A DNA stretch of 64,000 nt from Helichrysum umbraculigerum (lineage: Eukaryota > Streptophyta > Magnoliopsida > Asterales > Asteraceae), in contig CATIUR010000003.1 in assembly GCA_949592205.1 (NCBI GenBank), forward strand, positions 167,885,759 through 167,949,758, given 5' to 3'. Of the stretch, positions 1 to 12,157 are shown one piece after another. The position numbers and the translations under genes were made by a program. Every line of letters starts with the position of its first letter. Position 1 is the first letter of the stretch. Below the pieces are notes generated by a model. It worked only from the letters and a program-made list of their open reading frames with translations. It did not search any database and was not told where the DNA came from.

Positions 1-330
1 TGGCCGTTAGTACCCACATTTAGTGGTGAACAAAACCGGATTTTCGGCCTACTTGACCCGACCCAAAATCATAACCGGTTTCAAGTCAAAGAAGTCAAAA
101 ACCGGGTTGGGCCCAACCCGACCCGGTTTTTTCGGGTTTTCAACCCGACCCGATTTCAACCCGGGTTCGAATTTTAAAAACCCTACCCGGGTACGTACCC
201 GCCGGGTACTCCCAAAACCCGAACCGAGTAGGGTCATATCCGGGTACAACCGGGTAGGGTTTTCGGGTTTTTTCCTGGTAGGGTATAAAACCCGGGTTTT
301 TTTTTCACCTCTACCCACATTGGTTAGAGA
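1..330. repeat. ACCCG/CGGGT-rich repetitive stretch, probable DNA-transposon subterminal region
   Basis: About 300 bases are packed with short variants of ACCCG and its complement CGGGT in both orientations. Dense short motifs like this are typical of subterminal regions of hAT-type elements, and the better bounded element at 4664-5721 has the same style with an ACCGAACC-type motif. No terminal inverted repeat or target duplication could be bounded here, probably because the left part lies outside the window. The open frames on both strands follow from the repeat and are not genes. Confidence 0.5.
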
Positions 331-445
331 GGCCCTCTTTAATACATTAAAAAAAGATGTTCACTAGGGCCATAAGAATTTAGACCACCTACGCGTTGAT
401 GAAAGATAAAAAATTGTAAATTTTTTTAATCTTAATATATCTAAA

Positions 446-1777
446 GAGAAAATTGCCCATTTCATCCTTGTGTTTGTCCAAAAAATCATAATTCATCTCT
501 TATTTCAAGAAATGTCACCAGTCATCCCTATATTTGTCATTTTTGCTCACTAGTCGTCCCTCTTAACAAACTTCGTTAGTTTTCTCCGTTAAATCAAGTG
601 AAATGACCAAAATACCCTTAGTGTTCTTTATGAAAATTACACCAATAACTTTATCTAATTTTGTACATACAATTCGTCTCCAGATCACGATGAATTAAAC
701 AATATTAAACACTAAAAATCAAACAATAACCACTCATAAAGACATATTCTCTTTATAATTATAACATTGTCGTTATCATCCATTCATTATCAACATCAAA
801 AGCAGAAATATCGATACTTTTGTTTTCTTATTTTACTAACTTTATCATAATCTTAAATAGTGAAAAAAACAACAATATCATCATCGTTATCATGATCACC
901 CCGCCCACTCTTTTACCTCTATCGGATCTGGCACGGCTTGATGACTCCCGCGAAGAGCGCTTATACAAAAAAAACCGGAACCATGATAAAAAACAACATC
1001 TCCGTTCAAACTTGCGAAGTACCACCGTCTTCGCTTTTTGCCGAAATCTGTAACAAACTTGAGTTCCTGCCGGAATTTTAAACGCCGGTTGACATAGTTA
1101 TATAAGTTGCTTGATTTTTTTACTTTTGGGTACTGCACCATCTCGATTTTCAGATCTGTGAATGGCTATGAATTTGGTTTCGATCTTGATTTAATTTATG
1201 ATCTTGATTCAGAGTTGTTGGATCTTAAACGCCGATTAAAACGAAATGATGGTGGCCGGCGACAAGCAAGTCCGGCGGTAGCACCGGCTGAAAACCGATT
1301 GACTTTTGGCATGAGTTCGCCGCTACTTGGGGCCGGCAATTCCGGTTAGTTGTGTGTTTGGCCGAGATTGCGATTGTTGTTTGTACCCGCGAAATACCCA
1401 TTTTGATTTTTATAGCTTTATAATGTTATAGATAGATCTGAGATTTGTGGATCCGATTGTTATATTTTGGTATATTGTTTGATGGAGTGTGTATTGTTTT
1501 TAAATTGTTTGTTATTTGATGTTGATATGTTACGAAGATGATTATAGTTGTAAAATCAGGGTTTGAGCATAACCTGGGTGCTATAGTTTTGAGGAAGAAG
1601 AAAGAGGGTATTTTGGTCATTTTACTTGAATTAACGGAGAATACTAGCAAAATTTGTTAAGAGGGACGACTAGTGAGCAAAAATGACAAATATAGGGTTG
1701 ACTGGTGACATTTCTTGAAATAAGGGATGAATTGTGATTTTTTGGACAAACACAAGGATGAAACGGGCAATTTTCTC
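446..1777. mobile_element. Non-autonomous Mutator-like element with 172-bp terminal inverted repeats
   Basis: Inverted arms lie at 446-617 and 1606-1777 and match closely; both ends read GAGAAAATTGCCC inward. A 9-bp direct repeat, ATATCTAAA, flanks the element at 437-445 and 1778-1786, the size of Mutator-superfamily duplications. There is no transposase. The interior (about 890-1350) is clearly richer in G+C than its surroundings and has short open frames on both strands, so it may include captured host sequence as in Pack-MULEs, but no parent gene was recognised. Confidence 0.85.
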
Positions 1778-1853
1778 ATATCTAAATTAGTAGTATTTTA
1801 TTATCTTTGATACATTATAAGACTGATTTTTCTTTTAAAATATATGATACACA

Positions 1854-2268
1854 ATTTAAATACGTGATACATACTAAAAATAAAGGGTGGTGATATTTCC
1901 ACCAAGCTTTTTGATAAAGCTACAATAATTGTGCATCTACTGTTTGTACAGTACAAGTGTTTAATGCACAAGTATAGTGGATTTATCAAAAAACTTGGTG
2001 AAAATATCACCATCCAAAAAAAAAGGGTAGTTGGAGGGTACCCCTGACCCCGGATCTCTTTGAGATCCGCAGCGTCCCACCCGCAAGAGACATCTGCCCG
2101 GCAAAGCACCTGGCCACAGTTAGCCCACGAAATTATACCGGCAGTCCTTTATCGGACTCGAACCCGGGTGTGCCCTGTGGATTTGCGGTGGCGGTACCTA
2201 ACATGCTAAATGTTTACCCATGGTAGGTGCGGTGTGCCCTGTGGATTTAAATACGTGATACATACTAA
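1854..2268 (-). mobile_element. tRNA-derived SINE, minus strand, with a second small element at its tail
   Basis: A 24-bp identical direct repeat flanks the block at 1854-1877 and 2245-2268. Read on the minus strand, the part from about 2244 to 2020 has an A-box-like stretch near 2210 and a perfect pol III B box (GGTTCGAGTCC) near 2155-2165, then a unique body ending in a run of nine T at 2016-2024. This is the plan of a plant SINE. The head carries a duplicated CCACAGGGCACACC block. Between the tail and the left flanking repeat lies the foldback element at 1886-2014. The flanking repeat is longer than usual for a SINE. Confidence 0.65.
1886..2014. mobile_element. Foldback MITE of about 130 bp
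   Basis: The two halves are imperfect inverted copies. The left arm starts GGTGGTGATATTTCCACC and the right arm is its complement, ending GGTGAAAATATCACC. The arms meet near a short centre around 1948. It sits at the tail of the SINE. No coding sequence is present. Confidence 0.65.
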
Positions 2269-3196
2269 TGATTTCATAGTCCGTATCACAAAGATTAGTT
2301 GTGTATCGCATATTTGTTTGTATGTGTAAAACGAGCATAGAAATATAATAATTCTGACATAATTTTATTATCATAAAAATTAGTTATGTTAATATTAAAA
2401 CTAAAAATATTCGTTTATATCATTCCTATCATAAAAACGTTAAACGTTCCAATATGAACATTAACCCTAATACATAAAATAAACTTACACACAATCACAC
2501 ATCCTCAAATAATGATGTGTACTTCGAAGTATTTGCTACTATGTAACTGTTTAATTACTTAATAAATATGTGGGATATGATATAACAAAAAATTAAAAAT
2601 AAAAAGAAAAATAAGTAAAAAGTGACATTTCAACTTACATTATGATTGAGATTTAACTTATACTCCGTATATCGTACCAGAGAAAATTAAAACAAGGAAA
2701 ACATGCATGTATTTATGTGAAAAAACTTGTAAACGCAATATTTTGTGTTTTCATCTCCATATAGTTTGTAAGTAACTCATGTTGCAATGACTTAACACAT
2801 CATGAAAAAATGTATTACATAAACCAGTAAGATTAACAACATTGATCACATTATCCTCGCTCCTTATTCAACAAACAATCATAAATTTCGTAATGTGATA
2901 AGAACACGAAAGCTCTCAATCGTTAGATTACATTATGTAAGATTTGGACATAGACAACGTACTCAACACAATGAACATATAAGACATACAAGAAATCGAC
3001 GAAGTAGTTGAATTAAGTGGATGTTATAAGTTGGTCAATCAAATTAGGTAAATGATTTAAAGGTGCAAGTTATTTAAAAGTAAGTAATTGACTATTCGTA
3101 TAGTATCAACATCACTTGGCGGATATAATTAATAAAGGGGTCCAAACTAAATAAAGGCAAAAACACTAAATGCTTATGTTAGGATGTTAATAGCTA
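2269..3196. other. AT-rich intergenic sequence, nothing recognised
   Basis: No open frame with family features, RNA gene or bounded repeat was seen. The sequence is A+T-rich with short homopolymer runs. Confidence 0.6.
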
Positions 3197-3511
3197 GACC
3201 ACTCCCATCCGAAATCGACCGGTCATTTTATGTCACTTTAGCGTCACGTCATCTTTTCTCGAAAGTGACTAAAACTGACTGACCCCTGTCATCATTGACA
3301 CTGTTACTTTAATTTTTGAACCCCAAATTTACCAATCTACCTTTTATTTCTTTACCCTAAAAATAAAAAAGCAATTAAATATAAGTTGGCCCCACACAAA
3401 TCAAACCGATACCAGGTCAGTTAACCGATGAAACCAAACCGATGGCCCATGCCATTGGTATCAGTTTTGCCGGCTCCAACTGACGGCCAAACTGGCCCGA
3501 TGGGAGTGGCC
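3197..3511. mobile_element. Probable Harbinger/Tourist-like MITE
   Basis: The ends are inverted copies: ACCACTCCCATC at the left and GATGGGAGTGGCC at the right. The flanking trinucleotides are CTA and TTA, close to the TTA/TAA duplications of PIF/Harbinger elements but not identical. The interior is non-coding and richer in GC than its flanks. Confidence 0.5.
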
Positions 3512-4663
3512 TTAATTAATATCCAATATCTAATATCCAATGTACGATGTTCAATAATTAGTCCCATCCGTAGGAATTAATTCACTTGATCTTGGTTTAA
3601 TGGAGCCAAAAACAAATAGCTAATTTAAACATATAAAAATTGGCCTCATCAATACATTGTTTAACATATGTTATTGACTTTTCTCACTCCTCATATGCAT
3701 ACATTATGTCATTATGCCATATGTTATATAATTATATGTTATTATTATTATCATAAATTTAGAGTGTTTTTTAAGCCTACCAATTATGGATTTATGCCAA
3801 TCAATTATTTCTCAATAAAACACATTTTTCCTGAAAAGATTCAGAGGGAATCAGAAACCCTTAAAATTACGTTCAATATTGATCAATAAATATTCATATA
3901 TGAATCAGTCATTAACAAATTTAAAAACGTTATAGCCATCTCATCGCAACGCGACGAGCAATTAACACCTCGTTCTCATCGATCAATATGTAAGAGAATT
4001 ATTATCTCATACATGATAAAACAAAAGAAGAAAAAATTATCAGTCCCACACAATGATAGTTCAATTTTTTAGACCATGGTGTCTGATCACTAATTTACAG
4101 AATTTTGAGCAAAATGAGACTTTTCTTCGTATAAATCAACTTTTTTTTTTTTTTTTTCCAATAGAAGAAAACCCAAATCCTTAGACCACTAAGGTAGTAA
4201 ATTATCCCATTGGAAGTGTTTTAAGTTAGGTAATACTAACTAATTTCATTTTTATAGATATATAAGAAAAGTTGCGAACACTAAAGTTGGACCAAAACGT
4301 CATTAATATAGATGAATTATGAATGAAGGATTCGATGGTATGTATTGATAATGACTTAATTATGATCAACCCTTAATTTGTAAAAATCTAATAATTAGTA
4401 AATATTGTTATCACAAAAGTTATAAAAATCACAAACATACTCCATGTGTTATATCACTTGTTTCAACCATTTACAATTTTATATGACATGACTAATATAC
4501 TCTTGACATTTTGTTGCATTTTTAGTCCTAAGAGGGACTGATTGTGTAAAAAAATGGACTAAATATGCAAACAATATGATCAACTGATCAAGGGACTAAA
4601 ACTGGAAAAGTGATATAACATAGGGACCACTTTTGTAATTTACTCTATAAACTCTCTAATTCT
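3512..4663. other. Intergenic sequence, nothing recognised
   Basis: A+T-rich sequence with a run of about 18 T at 4141-4158. The short frame near 3668-3889 has no family features. No RNA gene or bounded element was found. Confidence 0.55.
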
Positions 4664-4880
4664 TAGGGGTGAGCACAAAAACCGTTTAACCGAACCATAA
4701 CCATTTTAACCGCTAAACCGATCCATTTTAACCGCTTAACCACACAAACCACCGGTTCGGTTATGTAAAATAAAATTAACCGCTCGTGGTGGTTCGGTTA
4801 CGGTTAATGGCCATAACCGATCCGCCATTAACCGCCCCACCTCATATATCTTAGTTAAAATTTAATATATATATATATAT

Positions 4881-5076
4881 AGGATTAGGATCAAGGGAGA
4901 AGGAAATTTAGGTGGAGAAGAGGGAGAAGCAATATTGATTCAGTATTTTATTACTATGATTCAATTTTTTATTACATAAATTATAATAATAAAAAAATGA
5001 ATCATAGTAATAAAAATACTGAATCATATTGCTTCTCCCTCTTCTCCACCTAATTTTTCTTCTTTCTTGATCCCGT

Positions 5077-5080
<4 letters not shown>
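4881..5080. mobile_element. Foldback MITE nested in the hAT element
   Basis: The two arms of about 90 bp are near-perfect inverted copies, beginning GGATTAGGATCAAGGG at the left with the complement ending CTTGATCCCG at the right. TA-rich sequence flanks both sides, so a TA target site is likely but cannot be proved. It has no coding capacity. Confidence 0.75.
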
Positions 5081-5117
<37 letters not shown>

Positions 5118-5175
5118 GTATATATATATATATATTATATGTGTATATACATATTATATGTGTATATATATATAT

Positions 5176-5258
<83 letters not shown>
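5078..5258. repeat. (TA)n microsatellite with TATATGTG interruptions
   Basis: About 180 bases of alternating TA, interrupted four times by TATATGTGTATATA-type units in the first half and uninterrupted in the second. The open frames over it on both strands are artefacts of the repeat. Confidence 0.95.
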
Positions 5259-5266
<8 letters not shown>

Positions 5267-5729
5267 TTTCTTTTTTTATATGAATTAATACTTAATATTA
5301 AAAAATCTATGGATTTTGTTGTTTTGTTTTGGACTGACATAATAATGGATCAATAAAATATAGGACTTCATATTTAAACCAGATCTATTCATGCATTCAT
5401 AATCTCGTATTCACTTTTTCCTTTTGGATTAAAAAGTAAACTTGAATTTTAATTCATGCTTTTTATTTTATGCTTGTTTCATTACACATATTTTGTAGTA
5501 TGTTGAAAAAAGGAAGTAATACTTGTTCGGCTAAAGTTACAACCTAAATATTTAACATTAACCGCTTTAACCGAAAAAATTAACCGAACCGTCAAAATTA
5601 ACCGTTAACCGATCCGCCAATTAACCGAACCCAAAGGTTATCAATATCAATTAACCGTCATATACGGTTCGGTTACGGTTAGTGCCCATAACCGCCCCAA
5701 ACCGAACCGTGCACACCCCTACTAATTCT

Positions 5730-6341
5730 TACAAAAATAGGTTGGTAAAATTAATATAATCGAATAGATCAATAAATGTAATTTTTTTGCTCGAAAAAAA
5801 ACAAAAAAAAAAAACTTAAAAAATTAATGTAATTTTAAATAGTATATATGAAGTTTATGAAAATACGTACATGCATATATGTGCCTGTATACATACATGC
5901 AGTGAAGCAACCCACATTTTATTTAATTATTATTTACTATAAATTATAATAATTAAATCCAATAATACTACATTCTGTCCAGTAAGTATATATATGCTGT
6001 ATGCATGCCACATTCTCACTTGAAACACAAACCCTGAACAACACATCATCTTTTTCCTCTACATTCAGCAATCTTTTTACACTTTTCATAAGCAAAGAAC
6101 AAACAACACATTCCATGGCCCACTAACAAAACCCAAAGCCCCTCCCCAAACCCATTTAAAAACCCACAATCCAAACATAAAAAATCTTGGATATATATAT
6201 ATAAATAAATTCAATCTTTCCCCTTCTTCCACTTTTTTTTCTTGCGTAACACCAAGCAAGAACCAGACTTTATTTGGCTTTTTGGTTCTTGAAAGATACC
6301 CATATAAGAAAGATATATTGCCATTAAACAAGATTTTTGAG
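5730..6341. promoter_or_regulatory. Upstream region of the heparanase-like gene
   Basis: A+T-rich sequence between the hAT element and the heparanase start codon. A TATATATA stretch near 5986-5996 is a possible TATA region but is not decisive in this composition. Pyrimidine-rich 5' UTR-like sequence with CTTTTTCCTCT lies at 6040-6240. No other motif is claimed. Confidence 0.35.
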
Positions 6342-9300
6342 ATGGGTTGTATGATAATTCATATGTTTTGGGTGTTAATGTTATTTAGTTTTGGGTTTAT
6401 TTGTGTGGATTCAAAGAGTGTAAATGGGAGAGTTTTGATTAATGGGAAAAGTAAGATTGCAGAAACAGATAATGATTTTGTATGTGCAACAATGGATTGG
6501 TGGCCACCTGAAAAGTGTGATTATGGTACTTGTAGTTGGGATCATTCTTCTCTTCTTAATGTGGTATGTTCTTAATTTTGTTTGTAACTTAATTAGTTTG
6601 TATTTCGTTTAATTAATGTCTTCATGAAAGAAATTAACATGTAAAAGAGTTACTTTGATCAAAGAAAAAAAAAAGTGTGAGCATACTATTTGTTCATGCA
6701 AGAATATAAATGAGAAGTGGAGTAATTTTTTATTTTTAGTGGATTCGGTTTCTTTTTTACGACCAAAATAGCATCTTTTTGCCACATATGACTAAAAATC
6801 GAAGTGTAAATGTAATGAAACTAGAGATGCATATTCAAGTTCAAAAATTAAAACTTATTGCCATTCTTGTTATATGCAGGATCTTAACAACACAATCTTC
6901 AAAAATGCTATCAAAGGTGAAAACGAACAACAATTTGTCTTAAAGTTATCATTTTCTCTATCATTAATCAATTTGATCTGAAAGAAGCTGTACTTACTGA
7001 AAATATTATATAGCATTTTCTCCGTTAAAGATCAGATTAGGAGGCACTTTGCAAGATAAAGTTATCTACCAAACCAAAAATCAACAAAAACCTTGCAGTC
7101 CTTTCATCAAGAACACGTCTGCTTTATTTGGTTTCACCAATGGCTGCTTACCTCTATCCAGATGGGATGAGCTCAACAGATTCTTTCAAGATACCAGGTT
7201 ACCAAATCAAACAAGCAGTTTTCAATCTTAATCTTTTGTTTTTTCAGGGTTATAATTGTCGTCTTTTGTGTCCAGGGCCGTGTTTACTTTTGGACTAAAT
7301 GTTCTTAAAGGAAAGACAGTTCTAGCCAACGGTTCTACTATTGGAGCTTGGGACTCGACCAATGCTGAAAGTTTTATCCGTTACACGGTTAAAAAGAACT
7401 ACACCATCTACGGTTGGGAGCTTGGTAAGTGATCATAAAGGCACACTTTATTTGGGCTCATAGACTGTTATATAATATGAATTGAACCAATAAAGTGTCT
7501 TTAAGCCTGTTGAGGCTTGGTAATTTAGGTTTTTTAGCCCATGAATCATGATCTTACAGGGAATTGAGCAACTAACAAATTATAAGTCACACAAGGGTAA
7601 CCTTGACCAAAAAAGTCAAATGCACCTACATAATAAGCTCGAGGGAAACTCAAATAGTCAAATGAGCCAACTCAACATAGCCTCTGCCTAGCCACATTAT
7701 TTACTTGCTAGCGTATCAGCTGACTCATTAACCTAGAGATGACAAAATGGGCTATTTGGGTATCGGGTCAAACTGAGTACGGGTCAAGCAGACCCGCACA
7801 TACCTTTTGTGTGTACTTCCTCTGAACTTTTTAAAATAGTTAGTGGGTCAAGTATGATGACAATATCTATATTATCTTAATAATAAGATGAAAATATCTA
7901 AAAATCGCGTTCAAAGAAATTGTATGCATTGAAAATAAATCTAGTTTGAACCAGTTTGATCCATTTGATCATAACCCAAATTCATCTATTTAGGCACGGT
8001 GATTATCTTTATATAACATGTTAAATTAGAATTTGAACTTTTAACAGGGAATGAGTTAAGTGGCAATGGAATTGGAGCAAGTATATCAGCATCACGATAT
8101 GCCCGCGACACAATGACCCTCTGTAAAATGATGCACCGCATTTACAAGGCTATAGAACCTAAGCCACTGATCATCGCACCTGGAGGCTTCTATGAAACAA
8201 AATGGTTCACTGTATTTTTAAACAAAACATCCAAGTCCCTCAATGTTATCTCTCACCACATCTACAGTCTTGGCTCAGGTATATCTTTCATAACAATAAA
8301 ACTCAAACTAAAACAAATATCTCTGCAGCAGGTTCTAGTTCCGCTTATCTAAATCTGATTCTGATTATCTAGTATCACATAATTAGCTTAAAATACACCA
8401 AACAACCCCTAAAATGATCTAAATACAAAAGTTCAAATTGCTCTGGCGATTTTTCAAACAGGGGTCGATAAAAATCTAACTGCAAGGATTCTTGATCCGT
8501 CTTATCTTAATGGGGCGGGCGATACTTTCAAGCAACTTGAATCCACTATCCACAGTTCTACAAGTTCAGCAGCTGCTTGGGTTAGTGAGGCTGGTGGGGC
8601 TTACAACAGTGGCCAGAATAATGTTACTAATGCATTTGTGTTCAGTTTTTGGTAAGCTTCCTATGATTATATATTTTGTATAAATATTAGTGTAAGATAG
8701 AGAAAGCGCCAAACTCAAAAAGTACAACCATCAATGCATAACATACAACTATCAATGCATCAAGGTATAACTATAAGTGTTTTTCATAAAGATTGAAAGA
8801 GACCAAACACTGCAGGTACTTGGATCAGCTGGGAATATCATCTGTTTATGATACAAAAACATACTGCAGACAAACTTTGTTAGGAGGAAACTATGGCTTA
8901 CTTAATACCACTACCTTTGAGCCAAATCCAGATTACTACAGGTTCATAACTGAATTCTGGCTTTAACTTATCAACTCAGACGCTTTAATTTATCATAATT
9001 CGTATGGAATTCTGTTTGTTTCTTACTAGTGCACTTCTTTGGCACCGGTTAATGGGGAGAAAAGTTCTATCTACACGCTTTATAGGCACCAAGAAGATAC
9101 GCGCTTATTCACATTGTGCCAAAGAATCAGTAAGTTTGCTACAGGACTCATCCCACCCCCTAATTCAACACACACCTATCCAATTCCATAGAGGTGACGA
9201 ATTCGACCCATTAACTTGAAAATGGGTTTATTTGGGTTGCGTTTAGCTCAACTTGGTTAACTTGGTCAAATCAAAATTTTGAAATAAAAGGGAATAAGAC

Positions 9301-10010
9301 AAATAGGTCAAACGAGTGAAACGGGTTGAAAATCGCTTGAACTCAATCAGTAATGTATACAAATATGAAGAGGAAAAGGGCCAACCAAATCTAGGCCGAC
9401 CTGTTTCAACATTTTTACTTATAATGAATCAATTTGGCTTGTGACTATCTCAAAACGATCTTAACCCAGGAAGTTTCGGCTCGTACTAAAATTGGACCTT
9501 CTTTAACCTGAACCCATTTCCCAACCCTCCGACCCGCCCATCTTGTCCCCAAAACTACAAAACTTGCCCCTTTCACTCCCACTGACCTGACCTATGATAC
9601 CTTTTTGATTTTTATTGCAGAAGGGAATAACTATATTACTTATGAATCTAGACAATACAACTACCATTGATGTAAGATTGTCAGTTAATAGTACTTGGAG
9701 GCTACACAAGCACAGGTCTCATACTCATCATCATCATAAATCAAAGCATGCTCATTCAGAACCTGAACATACAAAGACTGGTGTAACAAGAGTACGGACA
9801 CGAGAAGAATATCATTTGACACCGAAAAACGGAAACTTGCATAGTAAAGTCATGATGTTGAATGGAAAAGAATTGACGATAAATTCTTCTGGTGACATAC
9901 CTTCATTGCAGCCTATATTTATAAATTCATCGGAGCCGATAACTGTGGCTCCATATTCGATTGTATTTGCACATATTCCACATTTTACATTGTATGCTTG
10001 CAACAATTAG
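6342..10010 (+). CDS. Heparanase-like protein, glycoside hydrolase family 79 (endo-beta-glucuronidase type)
   Basis: Nine exons: 6342-6563, 6880-6916, 7014-7197, 7276-7424, 8048-8278, 8462-8651, 8816-8941, 9030-9129 and 9621-10010. They join in one frame of 542 codons, the usual size of plant heparanase-like proteins. Residues 1-23 form a signal peptide, so the product is probably secreted or apoplastic. The general acid/base Glu lies in GWELGNELSG (about E200) and the nucleophile Glu in [12 protein letters not shown] (about E317); this spacing is right for GH79 clan-A glycosidases. The predicted role is cleavage of glucuronosyl linkages in cell-wall glycans (arabinogalactan proteins) or glucuronides. 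The last exon carries a His-rich insert (about residues 442-463). The start is the ATG just before the hydrophobic stretch. Its last exon and the downstream tRNA gene are duplicated at 56.6-57.4 kb. Confidence 0.9.
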
Positions 10011-10313
10011 GTAGGAAAATACATGGAGCCACAAATTTGTTCCAGGTTGGTTATACAAGATTGATCATACAAACTGTAATACACATATGTGTTCATAGCA
10101 TAAAGTTTTATACGTGAAATGTAGAATTCAAGAATAAAGGTATGTTTGAAGCAAAATTCACAGAACTACAGTAATTATTATTAGTTCCTATATATGATTA
10201 TTTAAAGTCATTTTATCAGACCCTAAAAGGAAATAATTGATAACAAGATTTATGTAGTTCATGCAATTGTGTAAGGCCTTCAGAAACTAATATTATTAAT
10301 TAACAAAAAAATA

Positions 10314-10399
10314 TCCGACCTGCCGGATTCGAACCAGCGACCTAAGGATGGCTACGAATACACTACAGTCCTCCGCTCTACCAACTGAGCTAAGGTCGG
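10314..10399 (-). tRNA. tRNA-Tyr (GUA anticodon), intron-containing
   Basis: Read on the minus strand, the gene starts CCGACCTTAGCTCAGTTGG and ends GGTTCGAATCCGGCAGG followed by TCGGA. The acceptor stem CCGACCT/AGGTCGG pairs fully with discriminator A. The anticodon loop is CTGTAGA, giving GUA. A 13-nt intron follows the base after the anticodon, as in plant nuclear tRNA-Tyr genes, and its removal leaves 73 nt. Both pol III boxes are intact, and a run of seven T lies just downstream (complement of 10304-10310). It looks functional. Confidence 0.95.
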
Positions 10400-11000
10400 A
10401 TTTTTTTCTTTTTTTGAAATTTTTTAAATTTACTCTAATATTTACTACAACACTTCCAAAATAATTCATTTTGTAATCTGGAAAGTTTTCATAATCTCTT
10501 CTCTATCTTATCTTATAAATTATTATGTATAAGAAACACATGATGTCATCAATTAAATAAAATTCTATAATTTTAATTAAATCCTCCTATTTTATATTAA
10601 TGAAAAAATAGTACCTTTTTTAATTGATAATTATAATTGTAAAAAATCAACAATCTAAAGTGTATAGCTGCAAAAGTTGAAGTACGTTACCTATCATAAA
10701 CATTAAAAAAGATTTCATTGATATTTTAGATATGATTTGTTGGTTTAAAATAATATTAAAGATTTACATTTTAAAATTTTTTGAATGTAATTACCGAGTA
10801 ATCAAAACATCAAAACGTACATGTTAAGATAGCACCAAAGTTAGTGTATTCGAATTAATATCCTTCAATATGTTAAATTATAACAAAATTAACTTACTTA
10901 TTTTATCATTAATATAACAAAACAAATCAAACAAATGTTTAACTTGCAAAAAAAATACAAACGAAAGTATCAAAGCCCGCGTTGTCGCTAGTTGTTCGTC

Positions 11001-11057
<57 letters not shown>

Positions 11058-11211
11058 GCATCCTACTTAAAAAGATTCCAATCCTTTTAAACTAATTGAC
11101 AGTATAATACATCTGATACATGGATGTATTTGGTAAATATAATTGTGATGTACTTTTAGAGTTAGTATCAATTAAACGTTTTGGATGATGTTTTGTATGT
11201 ATGATGACATA
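10400..11211. other. Intergenic sequence; first 100 bp belong to the heparanase/tRNA duplication
   Basis: Similarity to the copy at 57.4-57.5 kb continues to about 10500 (shared AAAGTTTTCATAAT). The rest is A+T-rich with a trinucleotide repeat and nothing else recognised. Confidence 0.6.
11001..11057. repeat. (TAA)n microsatellite
   Basis: About 19 uninterrupted TAA units. Confidence 0.97.
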
Positions 11212-11616
11212 TCTATACTATAAACCAAATCTTTTTTGGCTTAAAAGTTGATTTCTTAAGACAATTATCACCCACATTTACTTTAATACCCTTATTAACT
11301 ATCAATTCATATCTAAAAACAACCATTTAATACCCTTATTAATATTAACTATTTAACTCTTTTATAACATCCTCATCTAAATTAACATTAACTAACAAAA
11401 ATTCATAATTAAAAACAAAAACAAAAACAACCAACTCTAACTATTATTCAAACGTCACATCATAAAAAACCATACCTCAAAAAACTAACAAAGAAACAAG
11501 ATATAAGAAAAAATCTTCAAAATAAATAAAGTAAGAAAATAATTAAGTACTAACAAAGATATTTTCGCCACTGACAACATTTTCGCCATCGCCGCAACTC
11601 GCGGGTACCATGCTAG
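11212..11616 (+). mobile_element. Short non-autonomous Helitron, probable
   Basis: The left end starts TCTATACTATA immediately after a host A, the form of plant Helitron 5' termini. The right end is a GC-rich short hairpin (CCGC-AACTC-GCGG, 11591-11603) followed about ten bases later by CTAG and then host T. Insertion between A and T with no target duplication fits Helitron rolling-circle transposition. There is no RepHel coding sequence. A search for other copies with the same ends would settle it. Confidence 0.6.
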
Positions 11617-12016
11617 TGTTAGAAAATGTATATCTGATTAGTATTTGAAAAAAGATACATGTTAAAAAGCAAATATGTATTAGAATATTAAAAAAATAAC
11701 TAACCTGATTGTATATAAAAACCAACCGAGCCACTAAAAATAATTATTAACTAACAAAGTACATCACTCTAGTGCATTTTAATCATAGTCTAAGGGCCAT
11801 ATTTATCAAAATTCAAAATTAATTTAACGTATATACGGTAATAAAAAAAATATAGCAAAACATAAATTTGAAATTAGTTTGTTTAGGCGGAAATATAAAG
11901 TTGACTACCTGTTAGTTAATTACTCTGTAATTCTCATTCCCAGTTTTCTTGCACTGCACGTACATACACATATATACATACTCTGTCTTTGTCTGTATCT
12001 CTACTATACGCACGCC
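11617..12016. promoter_or_regulatory. Region upstream of the truncated RLCK pseudogene
   Basis: A+T-rich, with no clear TATA box or bounded element. It precedes the start codon at 12017 and presumably held the promoter before the gene decayed. Confidence 0.3.
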
Positions 12017-12157
12017 ATGAAGAAATTACTGTTTGGTTGTTGCAGTACTACAACTTCGGAGCAAGAAGGTAAGTTTATTGCGTGCAAACCCTATATTTAC
12101 GTGTATATATATAGTTCTTGATTTTCTAATTACAAAAACCCTAAAGTTTGATATACA

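Larger units (their letters stand above)
4664..5721. mobile_element. Non-autonomous hAT element with nested MITE and TA microsatellite
   Basis: The terminal inverted repeats read TAGGGGTGAGCAC and, inward from the right end, TAGGGGTGTGCAC. An 8-bp direct repeat CTAATTCT flanks the element at 4656-4663 and 5722-5729, the hAT size. Both subterminal regions carry many ACCG/CGGTT motifs in both orientations, as expected for hAT transposase binding. There is no transposase. A foldback MITE and a long TA repeat sit inside. Confidence 0.85.

Noticed and set aside
5067..5356. Overlapping open frames of Ile/Tyr repeats on both strands
   Set aside because: They are translations of a (TA)n microsatellite with no biased codon use or protein signature.
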